A stretch of DNA of 57,021 bases from Deltaproteobacteria bacterium (lineage in GTDB: Bacteria; Desulfobacterota; DSM-4660; Desulfatiglandales; HGW-15): NCBI GenBank assembly GCA_020060215.1, contig JAGVAP010000059.1, positions 1 to 57,021 of the forward strand. Reading direction: 5' to 3'. Position 1 is the stretch's first letter; each line of letters begins with the position of its first letter. Both the position numbers and the translations under genes were made by a program. A model generated the notes under the pieces. The model saw nothing but the letters and a program-made list of their open reading frames with translations, was not told where the DNA came from and ran no database searches. Shown here in pieces: positions 50,432 through 57,021 of the stretch.

Positions 50432-50800
50432 ATGGATACCATTCTGGCCGTTCTGGTAGGCGGGCTCTATGGCGCCGGGGTGTACATGATGATGCGGCGA
50501 AGCATCGTGAAGCTCATCATCGGCCTGGCCCTGTTGAGCCACGGCTCCAATCTCCTGATCCTGCTCATGGGTCTGCTGAGCCGGGGCCGGCCCGCGGTCA
50601 TCTCTCCGGGCCAGACGCAGCTCGTTTCGGGTGTTGCGGACCCGGTTCCGCAGGCCCTCATCCTCACGGCCATCGTCATCGGATTCGGCGTCCTGTCGTT
50701 TACGGTCGTTCTCATCCGGGGGACCTACAAGACCCTGCAGACCGACGACCTCGACGACCTCCAGACCACGGACACATTTGACCCGAAGAACGGCGAATGA
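50432..50800 (+). CDS. mrpC: MrpC subunit of Mrp antiporter
   Basis: The protein has 122 residues, starting immediately after the mrpA stop. Three membrane helices follow the NuoK-like pattern: [35 protein letters not shown] and [25 protein letters not shown]. It forms part of the membrane arm of the Mrp Na+/H+ antiporter. The stop overlaps mrpD by ATGA. Confidence 0.9.
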   Translation: MDTILAVLVGGLYGAGVYMMMRRSIVKLIIGLALLSHGSNLLILLMGLLSRGRPAVISPGQTQLVSGVADPVPQALILTAIVIGFGVLSFTVVLIRGTYKTLQTDDLDDLQTTDTFDPKNGE

Positions 50801-52302
50801 AAATCGATCTCTTTGCCCCGATCCTGATCCCGTTCCTCACCGCGCTGGCGCTGCTCTTCGCGTGGGGCCGGATCCGTCTCCAACGCGTGCTCAGCGTCGC
50901 GGGGTCCGGTGCGATGCTGCTGTCGAGCCTGGCCCTGCTCCTGGCCGTTCACGGCAACGGGATCCGGGCGGTGCAGGTCGGCAGCTGGCCCGCCCCGTTC
51001 GGCATCACCCTGGTCGCCGACCTCTTCGGCGCGCTGATGGTCATCCTCACGGGGGTCATCGGTCTTTCCGTGGCCCTGTACTCGCTTTCGGCCATCGATC
51101 GTGAACGGGAGCACTACGGGTATCACCCCCTCGTGCAAGTGCTCATGATGGGCGTCAACGGCGCCTTCCTGACCGGCGACATCTTCAATATGTACGTCTG
51201 GTTCGAGGTGATGCTGATCGCATCCTTCGTGCTCATGGAACTGGGGAATGAAAAGGCCCAGCTCGAAGGCGCCATTAAATACGTGGCCCTGAACCTCATG
51301 TCCTCTGCATTCTTTCTCACCGCGGTCGGGATCCTTTACGGCGTCGTGGGGACCCTGAACCTGGCGGACCTGGCCCTCCGCTTCGGGGCGGATGTGGACG
51401 GTCCCATGACGCGCACCGTGGCCGTGCTCTTTTTCCTGGCCTTCGGCATCAAGGCGGCCGTGTTCCCCCTGTTCTTCTGGCTCCCGGCCTCCTACCATAC
51501 CCCTCCTGCGCCGGTGTCCGCGATCTTCGCCGGACTGCTGACCAAGGTCGGCGTCTACGCCATGATCAGGGTCTTCACCCTGCTCTTCATCCGGGACCCG
51601 GTCCTGACCCATGTCCTGATCCTCGTCGCAGCAGGATTCACCATGGTGACCGGTGTGCTGGGGGCCGTCTCCCAGAACGAGTTCAGGCGCATCCTCTCTT
51701 TTCACATCGTGAGCCAGATCGGATACATGATCATGGGGTTGGGGCTGGCGACGCACCTGGGGCTGGCGGGATCGGTCTTCTACATCTTCCACCATGTGAT
51801 CGTGAAGACCAATCTGTTCCTCGTCAGCGGGGTTGCCGCGAGGCTGGGGAAGAGTTACGAGCTGAAGAGGTTGGGGGGGCTCTACAGGGATCATCCCTGG
51901 CTTGCGGCCCTGTTCCTCATCCCCGCCTTTTCCCTTGCGGGGATGCCCCCGCTTTCGGGGTTCTGGGCCAAGCTGCTCCTCATCCGGGCCGGCCTGGAGG
52001 AGGGCCGGTACGCCGTCGTGGGGGTAGCGCTTGCGGTCGGCCTGCTGACCCTCTACTCCATGACCAAGATCTGGAACGAGGCCTTCTGGAAGCCGGCCAC
52101 GGCGGCAGGGGCTTCCCCGCAAGAGGCGTTGGCAACCCGGACCTCCCGGGCCGCGGCGGTACTGCCCATGGCCGGGCTTGCGCTGGTCACCTTGGCCATC
52201 GGGATCGGTGCGGAAGTGCTGGTGGGACTCGCCTCCGTGGCTGCGGATCAACTGATGGACCCGTCGGGCTATGTCCGGGCGGTCCTCGGAGGGAGACCAT
52301 GA
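50797..52302 (+). CDS. mrpD: MrpD subunit of Mrp antiporter
   Basis: The protein has 501 residues and about 14 helices of the NuoM/NuoN type. [37 protein letters not shown] carries the conserved glutamate. [41 protein letters not shown] has the lysine-containing broken helix of the proton path. The length matches MrpD. Overlaps of four bases with mrpC and mrpE show tight coupling. Confidence 0.95.
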   Translation: MKIDLFAPILIPFLTALALLFAWGRIRLQRVLSVAGSGAMLLSSLALLLAVHGNGIRAVQVGSWPAPFGITLVADLFGALMVILTGVIGLSVALYSLSAIDREREHYGYHPLVQVLMMGVNGAFLTGDIFNMYVWFEVMLIASFVLMELGNEKAQLEGAIKYVALNLMSSAFFLTAVGILYGVVGTLNLADLALRFGADVDGPMTRTVAVLFFLAFGIKAAVFPLFFWLPASYHTPPAPVSAIFAGLLTKVGVYAMIRVFTLLFIRDPVLTHVLILVAAGFTMVTGVLGAVSQNEFRRILSFHIVSQIGYMIMGLGLATHLGLAGSVFYIFHHVIVKTNLFLVSGVAARLGKSYELKRLGGLYRDHPWLAALFLIPAFSLAGMPPLSGFWAKLLLIRAGLEEGRYAVVGVALAVGLLTLYSMTKIWNEAFWKPATAAGASPQEALATRTSRAAAVLPMAGLALVTLAIGIGAEVLVGLASVAADQLMDPSGYVRAVLGGRP

Positions 52303-52775
52303 CCTTTTTCCTGCTCAACATCCTCCTTGCCATCGCGTGGATCGTCCTGACCGCGCAATTCAGCCTGTTCAACTTCATCGCCGGCTACCTCCTCGGACTC
52401 GCGGTGCTCTGGATCACGCAGTACAGGAGAGGGGCGGCTCCGGCCTACTTCAGAAAGATCCCCCAGGTGGCTAGCTTCCTGTCCTACTATATACGGGAGA
52501 TCATCCTGTCCAATCTCCGCGTGACGCGGGACGTCCTCTCCCTTCGCCCCAGGTTCAGACCCGGCATCGTCGCCATTGAGCTGGATGCGGAGACGCCGGC
52601 CGAGATCTCGCTCCTGGCCAACCTGGTGACCCTCACCCCCGGCACGCTCAGCCTGGACATCTCGGCCGACCGGAAGGTGCTCTACGTCCATGCCATGTAT
52701 CTGGGGGAGACGGAAGCCTTCAAGCGCCGGATCAAGGAGGAGATGGAGCGGAGGGTCCTGGAGGTGTTGAGATGA
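52299..52775 (+). CDS. mrpE: MrpE subunit of Mrp antiporter
   Basis: The protein has 158 residues. Two helices near the N-terminus ([39 protein letters not shown]) are followed by a cytoplasmic domain with [22 protein letters not shown], the MrpE pattern. It is needed for assembly of the complex. It overlaps mrpD and mrpF by four bases each. Confidence 0.9.
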   Translation: MTFFLLNILLAIAWIVLTAQFSLFNFIAGYLLGLAVLWITQYRRGAAPAYFRKIPQVASFLSYYIREIILSNLRVTRDVLSLRPRFRPGIVAIELDAETPAEISLLANLVTLTPGTLSLDISADRKVLYVHAMYLGETEAFKRRIKEEMERRVLEVLR

Positions 52776-53041
52776 GCATGCCCCAGCTTGTGTCCGAGTT
52801 TACCCTGCCTGTCCTGGCCGCGGCGTTCGCCCTCACCCTCATACGCCTCCTGCGCGGGCCGACCCTGGCGGATGCGGTGGTTGCGCTGGACCTCATGGCC
52901 ATTATCATCATCGGGTTCGCCTCCCACTATGCCGTGGCCATGGGCGAGTGGGTCTACCTGGACGTGGCGGTCGTCATTGCGCTCATCGCCTTTCTGGCCA
53001 CCGTGGCCTTCGCATTCTATATCAGGAGGAGACTCGGATAA
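52772..53041 (+). CDS. mrpF: MrpF subunit of Mrp antiporter
   Basis: This 89-residue protein has three helices: VLAAAFALTLIRLLRGPTLADAVVALDLMAIIIIGFA, with the conserved GPT..DRVVALD-type loop, then VYLDVAVVIALIAFLATVAFAFYI. The length and pattern match MrpF. Its stop shares one base with the mrpG start (TAATG). Confidence 0.9.
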   Translation: MSMPQLVSEFTLPVLAAAFALTLIRLLRGPTLADAVVALDLMAIIIIGFASHYAVAMGEWVYLDVAVVIALIAFLATVAFAFYIRRRLG

Positions 53042-53427
53042 TGCAGGAATGGATCAGCTCGCTGCTTCTGCTGACCGGCGCCCTTTTCATGCTGGTGGCG
53101 GCCGTAGGGATCCTTCGGTTCCCGGACATCTATATGAGGACTTCGGCGTCGGCCAAGGCATCCACCCTCGGAGTGGGCCTGTCGCTGGCGGGCATGGCCT
53201 TCCATTTCGGGGTGATGGAGATCACGGTTCGCTCCGCTGCCATCATCGTCTTCGTCGTCATCACCACGCCGATCGCAGCCCATCTGATCAGTCGTGCGGC
53301 CTACATATCGGGAGTGGAGCCGTGGGAAAAATCCGTGGTGGACGAGCTGCGGGGGAGGTATGATCCTGAAACCGGAGAAATGGGCCCGAGCGAGGGGGAC
53401 GCGAAACTGAGGGATCAAAGGGGGTAG
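53041..53427 (+). CDS. mrpG: MrpG subunit of Mrp antiporter
   Basis: The protein has 128 residues. Three helices and the GILRFPDIYMRTSASAKASTLGVGLSLAGMAF segment (RFPDxYxRxHA-type motif) identify MrpG. It completes the mrp operon. The C-terminal part is charged and longer than the core. A hairpin at its stop codon probably ends the transcript. Confidence 0.9.
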   Translation: MQEWISSLLLLTGALFMLVAAVGILRFPDIYMRTSASAKASTLGVGLSLAGMAFHFGVMEITVRSAAIIVFVVITTPIAAHLISRAAYISGVEPWEKSVVDELRGRYDPETGEMGPSEGDAKLRDQRG

Positions 53428-53445
53428 TCGTCACACCCCCTGTTT
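53419..53445. terminator. Terminator-like hairpin after mrpG
   Basis: AGGGGGT (53419-53425) pairs with ACCCCCT (53435-53441) around a 9-base loop and is followed by GTTT. On the other strand the stem is followed by TTTGA. It could end both the mrp transcript and the convergent small gene. The U-tract is short. Confidence 0.5.
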
Positions 53446-53478
53446 CGATTCGGACAAGTCCTGCAATTGTCCGGCAGA

Positions 53479-53637
53479 TCATCTCAATCCATTTTTCGCT
53501 ACGCCGGCGAGGGCGTACCCCACCTGGTACGAACCGATGGTCGGATTCTTTTTGACGGCATTGGCATTCGTCGATGCGGCCTTGGTAAGGACAAAGACCA
53601 GTAGAATGGTTGCTGCCACGATGATCACGGCCTTCAT
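53479..53637 (-). CDS. 52-residue secreted or membrane-anchored peptide
   Basis: The ATG at 53635-53637 has a perfect AGGAGG five bases upstream. The peptide MKAVIIVAATILLVFVLTKA... (52 residues, TGA stop) starts with a hydrophobic signal-like stretch to about residue 18. A short polar part follows (ASTNANAVKKNPTIGSYQV) and then a GYALAGVAKNG end. I do not recognise a family. The strong ribosome site supports real translation. On its left it converges on the mrp operon. Confidence 0.6.
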   Translation of the reverse strand: MKAVIIVAATILLVFVLTKAASTNANAVKKNPTIGSYQVGYALAGVAKNGLR

Positions 53638-53999
53638 ACCGCCCTCCTTTCCTGCGAATGGGTAGACTCCCCATTCGCCTCGCGTCCATCCCCCTGATCC
53701 GCCTCCGAACCGGCATCGATCAGGTTTCGACAGATGGGTAGATCAACAAGCGTGCCAGTGGGGGGAGAGTGGCGGAAAAGAATTTTTATAGAGTAGTATA
53801 AGCCACTTGTTTGCCAGGGGAGACGGCTGGGGGCATGCCGGGGCGGCCGCGGCGTGTAACAAGTGACTAGCTGTAACATGACAGATGTGTAACATACCGG
53901 ACAAGGAGTGTTCAGGGTCGGTCGGGCCCCTTGCCCGTTGGGCGTCGACTCCGCTGAGAGGTGGTTCACCCTGTCTGACCTGGTTGCGTTCATGGGAAT

Positions 54000-54032
54000 C
54001 GATGGGTTGCGCTTTGCTCCACCCATCCTACA
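54000..54032. repeat. Palindromic repeat P4
   Basis: CGATGGGTTGCGCTTTGCTC then CACCCATCCTACA. First of three elements within 150 bp, in the same orientation as P6. Confidence 0.7.
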
Positions 54033-54060
54033 AGACCTGGCATCCTCGCACCCGTTTCGT

Positions 54061-54090
54061 GGGATGGGTGGAGCGCAGCGGAACCCATCG
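54061..54090. repeat. Palindromic repeat P5 (opposite orientation)
   Basis: GGGATGGGTGGAGCGCAGCG then GAACCCATCG. It is inverted relative to P4 and P6, so neighbouring elements can pair into larger stem-loops. Confidence 0.7.
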
Positions 54091-54113
54091 TCCTGGGACT
54101 CGCACAACGGAAG

Positions 54114-54146
54114 CGATGGGTTGCGCCTTGCTCCACCCATCCTACA
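54114..54146. repeat. Palindromic repeat P6
   Basis: CGATGGGTTGCGCCTTGCTC then CACCCATCCTAC. It nearly matches P4. It lies 49 bases before the MATE gene. Confidence 0.7.
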
Positions 54147-54195
54147 ATCACCACTCATTCTGCACCAGGACATGGCTTGATTCAGGAATCAACAC

Positions 54196-55611
54196 ATGGG
54201 TTCGCTTCATTTCTGGAAAATGAGTGAGTTCACCCGCCTGGTGTCGCGGACATGGCAGGTCTCCTGGCCCATGACCCTCATCATGTTCTTCGAGTTTCTG
54301 ATCAGCCTGACGGATGTCTACGTGGCCGGCAGGATCAGCAAGGAGGTCCAGGCGGCATACGGATTCGTGATCCAGATCTACTTCATCTGCGTGGTGGTGG
54401 CCAATGCACTCACGGTGGGAACCGTGTCCGTCGTATCGAGAATCTTCACGGCGCAACCGCGGCAGGGCGACAGGCGGGATCTCGCAGAGGCGGTTTTCTC
54501 ATCCGTAGCGACCGCAGGGGCGGCAGGGCTGGTTGTATGTGCAGCGGGCATGGTTCTCCTGCCGTACATCATCGGCGTGCTGAACATCCCTGAGGCCCTG
54601 AAGGGGTATGTGCTGCCGTTGAGCAGGATCTATCTGGTCGGGATCTTTTTTCACTATCTGCTCATCAACGGCAACGGCGTCCTGCGCTCGTGCGGCATGG
54701 TCAGGAAGTCGCTGAAGACGATGGCCCTGGTATGTACATGCAATCTCTGCCTGATCTTCCTCTTCGTCTTCCACACCGGCCTCGGGTACCGGGGCATCGC
54801 CCTGGCCACGGCGGCCAGTGTGGCCGCGGGGAGTCTCTTCAACCTGCGCTACCTAAGGTCCCTCGTGACCGCCCTCCCCGGGTTCTCCAGACCCGCCGTG
54901 CGGAGGATCGCGGCGATCGGCTGGCCCATGGGCCTCCTTCAGGTCCTGTGGCAGCTCGGGTCGGCCGCCTTGTTCCTCATCCTCAGCATGCTCCCGGAGA
55001 ATGTCGAGATCCTGGCCGCGTTTACGGCAGGCATCCGGATCGAGTCCGCCATTTTCCTCCCCGCCTTTGCCTTCAATATGGCCAACGCGGTGATCGTGGG
55101 AAACCTGCTGGGCGAGGGGAAGGAAGAGGAGGCCTACCGAAGCGGCCTGGTCACGGCCGGCGTGGGCGTGGCGGTGGTGACCGGACTCACCCTCTTCGTG
55201 ATCCTGAATGCGAGGTGGATCGCAGGGTCCCTCTCCGAAAGCCCCGTCGTGGTGCGCGAAAGCGTCCGGTACATCTACATCAGCATGATCAGCGAGCCCT
55301 TCATGGCCTGGGGCATCATCCTGGGAGGGGGGCTGGGCGGGGCCGGCGACACGAGGAACGTCATGATCCGGGTTGCCGGAAGCGTATGGCTGGTGAGGAT
55401 CCCTCTCTGCTACCTGTCGGTGGCGGTCTTCGGATGGCCCGCCTCAGCCGTGTGGTGGGCCATGAACGTATCCCAATTCGTCCAGTCCATGCTCCTCACC
55501 CGGCGGTACATGGGAAGGCGCTGGCTGAAGGCGGCTCCCGTCCCGGCCACCCCTCGGCCCGATGCCTCGGCCGCCTCTGCGCAGAAGCCGGACCCTCCGG
55601 CCGTCCCCTAG
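54196..55611 (+). CDS. MATE-family efflux transporter
   Basis: The protein has 471 residues and AGGA eight bases before the ATG. It has twelve hydrophobic segments in two homologous halves, beginning WQVSWPMTLIMFFEFLISLTDVYVAGRI, the usual MATE start. The second half carries AIGWPMGLLQVLWQLGSAALFLILSML and AFTAGIRIESAIFLPAFAFNMANAVIVGNLLGEG, typical of the family. A polar Pro/Ala-rich tail ends the protein. It exports a cationic or hydrophobic compound using Na+ or H+, and may use the Na+ gradient kept by the nearby Mrp system; that is inference. Confidence 0.9.
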   Translation: MGSLHFWKMSEFTRLVSRTWQVSWPMTLIMFFEFLISLTDVYVAGRISKEVQAAYGFVIQIYFICVVVANALTVGTVSVVSRIFTAQPRQGDRRDLAEAVFSSVATAGAAGLVVCAAGMVLLPYIIGVLNIPEALKGYVLPLSRIYLVGIFFHYLLINGNGVLRSCGMVRKSLKTMALVCTCNLCLIFLFVFHTGLGYRGIALATAASVAAGSLFNLRYLRSLVTALPGFSRPAVRRIAAIGWPMGLLQVLWQLGSAALFLILSMLPENVEILAAFTAGIRIESAIFLPAFAFNMANAVIVGNLLGEGKEEEAYRSGLVTAGVGVAVVTGLTLFVILNARWIAGSLSESPVVVRESVRYIYISMISEPFMAWGIILGGGLGGAGDTRNVMIRVAGSVWLVRIPLCYLSVAVFGWPASAVWWAMNVSQFVQSMLLTRRYMGRRWLKAAPVPATPRPDASAASAQKPDPPAVP

Positions 55612-55815
55612 GAAGGGGAGAACCTCCACCTCTGATCCTCTGGTGGAGGACCCGGAAACGCCAGTCGGAATTCAGTCCGGCCGCTTCGATGTTCGATCGA
55701 AGAAGAAACTTCTTGCGCTTTTGTCTTCTGGAGCAAGCTCCTGCTCGCGATCTTCTCGGAGGTGAAGGAATCGTCCCGCTTACGGGGCTCCTACCATAGG
55801 ATGAAGTTCGTAGAA
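55612..55815. repeat. Hairpin and dispersed element D2
   Basis: CCTCCACC (55623-55630) and GGTGGAGG (55642-55649) form a perfect 8-bp stem after the MATE gene, without a U-tract. At about 55720-55815 is element D2 (GGAGCAAGCTCCTGCTCGCGATCT ... GGATGAAGTTC), related to D1 at 44905-45005. No gene is seen. Confidence 0.5.
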
Positions 55816-56283
55816 CTAGGCCGTCGCGAATCGGCCGTCGGTTCTGAGCCCCACCGCCTCCGCCGACCTGGAGACGTCTCCGGCGACATCCCCGAAGTCC
55901 CCCCTGAACGCCTTCAGGGCATAGCGCTCCTGGTCGATCTCGTAGGATGTCCGGAAGCCCAGTCTCCTGAAAAGCTCCACAGGGGGACACCATCCCTGCA
56001 GCGCATGCTGGAGCAGGAAACCCGCGACCACGCCGGGAAGGATCAGCCACTTCCTGTCGACAAAGGCCCCCAGCCCCAGGCCGACGAGGGCGAGGGCGGA
56101 TGCATTGGCCTCCAGGGTCCGCTCGATGTCCCACTCCGCGTCGAGCTGGGCGATTCGCTTCCGCACGGCCTCCGGGCTGCCCGACGAGAAGCACTTGAGG
56201 TTGTCCACGGTCGTTTTTTCGATCTTCTTAATCACGTGATCCGCGGTACGCTCCGGGACCCGCTTTGCAGTAGTTGGCAGCAT
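55816..56283 (-). CDS. DUF2892-like membrane protein
   Basis: The protein has 155 residues; AAAAGGAG precedes the ATG. About 60 soluble residues (VDNLKCFSSGSPEAVRKRIAQLDAEWDIERTLE) are followed by two membrane helices: ASALALVGLGLGAFVDRKW and LPGVVAGFLLQHALQGWCPPVELFRRLGFRT. The DRKWLILPGVVAGFLLQH and GWCPP...LRRLGFRT patterns resemble the YgaP/DUF2892 inner-membrane domain found with rhodanese or alone. Function unknown. Confidence 0.7.
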   Translation of the reverse strand: MLPTTAKRVPERTADHVIKKIEKTTVDNLKCFSSGSPEAVRKRIAQLDAEWDIERTLEANASALALVGLGLGAFVDRKWLILPGVVAGFLLQHALQGWCPPVELFRRLGFRTSYEIDQERYALKAFRGDFGDVAGDVSRSAEAVGLRTDGRFATA

Positions 56284-56592
56284 ATGTGTAAATCTCCTTT
56301 TGATGAGAAGTGCCGACGCTGATCGTATTGTCTGTTGCCCGGAGGGCGGAGTAAATAGGGGTGAGATCGTATGCAGGAGCCGTTTCGGGCCTATTCGGCC
56401 CGGGTGCGACCACTCATCCGCCCTTTGGGGGAGCTACCTACCGTAGGTCGCCATGCAGGAGGGATGGCCGTGAGGGGGATGGCCTTGACCGGACCCGGAT
56501 CCGGGCGTGGGGGCATCATGGGGCTGGCGGTCTCCCCGTTTCCGCTTTCCCAAGAGAACCCGAACGCTTGAAAGAAGAGGGCGGACCTGGGC
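56284..56592. other. Intergenic region with small palindromes
   Basis: This 309-bp stretch lies before the DUF2892-like gene (minus strand). It contains GGGCC-TATTC-GGCCC (near 56385) and ACCTACCGTAGGT (56436-56448). The plus-strand frame at 56371-56571 has no protein-like features. No riboswitch fold was recognised. Confidence 0.4.
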
Positions 56593-57021
56593 TCAGGCGG
56601 TTTTCGACAGCCCGTTTTTCGTCCCCCCTACCAGGGCAACCAGCTCCTCTACGACGGTCTTCATCTGGCCGGCCTGGGCGTTCATCTCTTCAGATGCCGA
56701 TGCAGACTCTTCGGCGTTCGCCGCCACCTGTTGCACGACGCGGTCCATCTCGGAGACCGCCTTGCTCACCTGTTCGATGCCCTGTGCCTGCTCCTGGGAG
56801 GCTGCAGCGATCTCTGCGACCAGCTCTCCCACTTTCGCTGCGCTGCCGGATACATTGACAAATGCCTCGTTCGTGCCCTTTACGAGCGCGGACCCTTCCG
56901 CCACCTTCTTGACCGTGCCTTCGATGAGCGCGGCCGTGTTGCGGGCCGCCTCCGCAGCCCTCAGGGCGAGGCTCCGCACCTCATCGGCAACCACTGCGAA
57001 CCCGGCGCCGGCTTCGCCGGC
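56593..57021 (-). CDS. Methyl-accepting chemotaxis protein, C-terminal part, cut by window edge
   Basis: The 142 visible residues end in TAA-type stop at 56593 and run off the right edge. AGFAVVADEVRSLA is the conserved hairpin tip that contacts CheA/CheW. Long helices with Ala/Gln/Glu-rich heptads follow (AAASQEQAQGIEQVSKAVSEMDRVVQQVAANAEESASASEEM). There is no C-terminal CheR-binding pentapeptide. Sensor and membrane parts lie outside the window. Confidence 0.9.
   Translation of the reverse strand, partial: AGEAGAGFAVVADEVRSLALRAAEAARNTAALIEGTVKKVAEGSALVKGTNEAFVNVSGSAAKVGELVAEIAAASQEQAQGIEQVSKAVSEMDRVVQQVAANAEESASASEEMNAQAGQMKTVVEELVALVGGTKNGLSKTA

Larger units (their letters stand above)
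53638..54195. other. Long intergenic region with palindrome cluster
   Basis: This 558-bp region carries GTAGTATAAG at 53793-53802, preceded by GAGTGGCGGA. It also has a TGGCACG-N4-TTGA element on the minus strand (53744-53757) that only partly fits sigma-54. Three palindromic repeats, P4-P6, lie at 54000-54146. Open frames here encode repeat-derived peptides (RMGGA-type) and are not genes. Confidence 0.5.

Noticed and set aside
53744..53758. TGGCACG-N4-TTGA as sigma-54 promoter for the 52-residue peptide
   Set aside because: The essential GC at -12 is GA, so it is unlikely to work.
53634..54173. 179-residue minus-strand frame
   Set aside because: Its peptide consists of repeated RMGGARRNP-like units translated from the palindromic repeats; it is not a gene.
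56371..56571. 66-residue plus-strand frame
   Set aside because: No ribosome site and a composition like non-coding GC-rich DNA.
1..57021. tRNA, rRNA or insertion sequences
   Set aside because: Scanning by eye gave no cloverleaf with a CCA end, no rRNA-like block and no transposase; a tRNAscan or Infernal run would be decisive.

Overview
The window is GC-rich, densely packed bacterial DNA. The gene content (TRAP transporter, several radical SAM and [4Fe-4S] proteins, possible sigma-54-type promoters, LPS-type acyltransferases, LolA) suggests a Gram-negative, probably anaerobic bacterium. A Desulfobacterota/'deltaproteobacterial' relative is my best guess, but this is an inference from gene content, not a phylogenetic result. 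No rRNA, tRNA, CRISPR array or insertion sequence was recognised.

Layout. (1) 1-2935: the end of a catabolic locus with TRAP permeases DctM (partial) and DctQ, an amidohydrolase-2 enzyme and a cupin protein. (2) 2930-6427: a minus-strand kaiC-kaiB-histidine kinase operon, a clock-like signalling module without kaiA. A perfect 20-bp palindrome lies upstream of it. (3) 6779-9943: a secreted triple PRC-barrel, Gln-rich protein, a 22-residue membrane peptide, and a histidine kinase with an atypical receiver that has Asn at the phospho-acceptor position. (4) 10359-33578: a 23-kb lipid/polyketide-like biosynthetic and export region. It encodes a type II FAS set (ACP, FabG, KS, a second KS-like protein, two FabZ paralogues, a FabD-like acyltransferase, a thioesterase), PlsC and LpxL acyltransferases, a LolA-like carrier, an MMPL/RND exporter, lipoproteins, a GT2 glycosyltransferase, a polysaccharide deacetylase, an ATP-grasp enzyme, a methyltransferase and three radical SAM enzymes, two of them cobalamin-type. 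The architecture resembles aryl-polyene clusters, but the tailoring set differs and no adenylation or ammonia-lyase gene is seen. This is the best candidate for an undescribed system. (5) 33990-40678: envelope and metabolic genes (OmpA-like lipoprotein, PLP-dependent sulfur-amino-acid enzyme, PNPOx-like protein, divergent SDR and OYE-family reductase, DUF5996-like protein). (6) 40886-44719: a CpxA/CpxR-like pair, a receiver-class III cyclase fusion and a divergent Spy/CpxP-like periplasmic protein. Promoter repeats match the Cpx consensus or are spaced two helical turns apart. (7) 45134-53427: a ferredoxin-type protein, a CPA2 antiporter and a complete Mrp Na+/H+ antiporter operon with mrpA and mrpB fused. 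(8) 53479-57021: a 52-residue secreted peptide, a MATE exporter, a DUF2892-like membrane protein and the C-terminal end of a chemotaxis receptor.

How the parts fit. The FAS-like region is arranged as four transcription units: 14831->10359 (-), 15008->16438 (+), 23465->16698 (-) and 23593->32878 (+), with an isolated fabZ-like gene at 33578->33072 (-). Start/stop overlaps of the ATGA type and very short gaps show translational coupling. The inferred logic is: build an acyl chain on ACP, modify it by radical chemistry, attach it to a glycerol or sugar carrier, then move it to the outer membrane through MMPL and LolA-like proteins.

Intergenic DNA carries several dispersed repeat families. One is a palindromic element with the arms GATGGGT...ACCCATC. 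Another is a roughly 200-bp element with TGACACCTG motifs; two inverted copies of it bracket a four-gene block. The two fabZ-like genes are direct repeats that bound the biosynthetic region.
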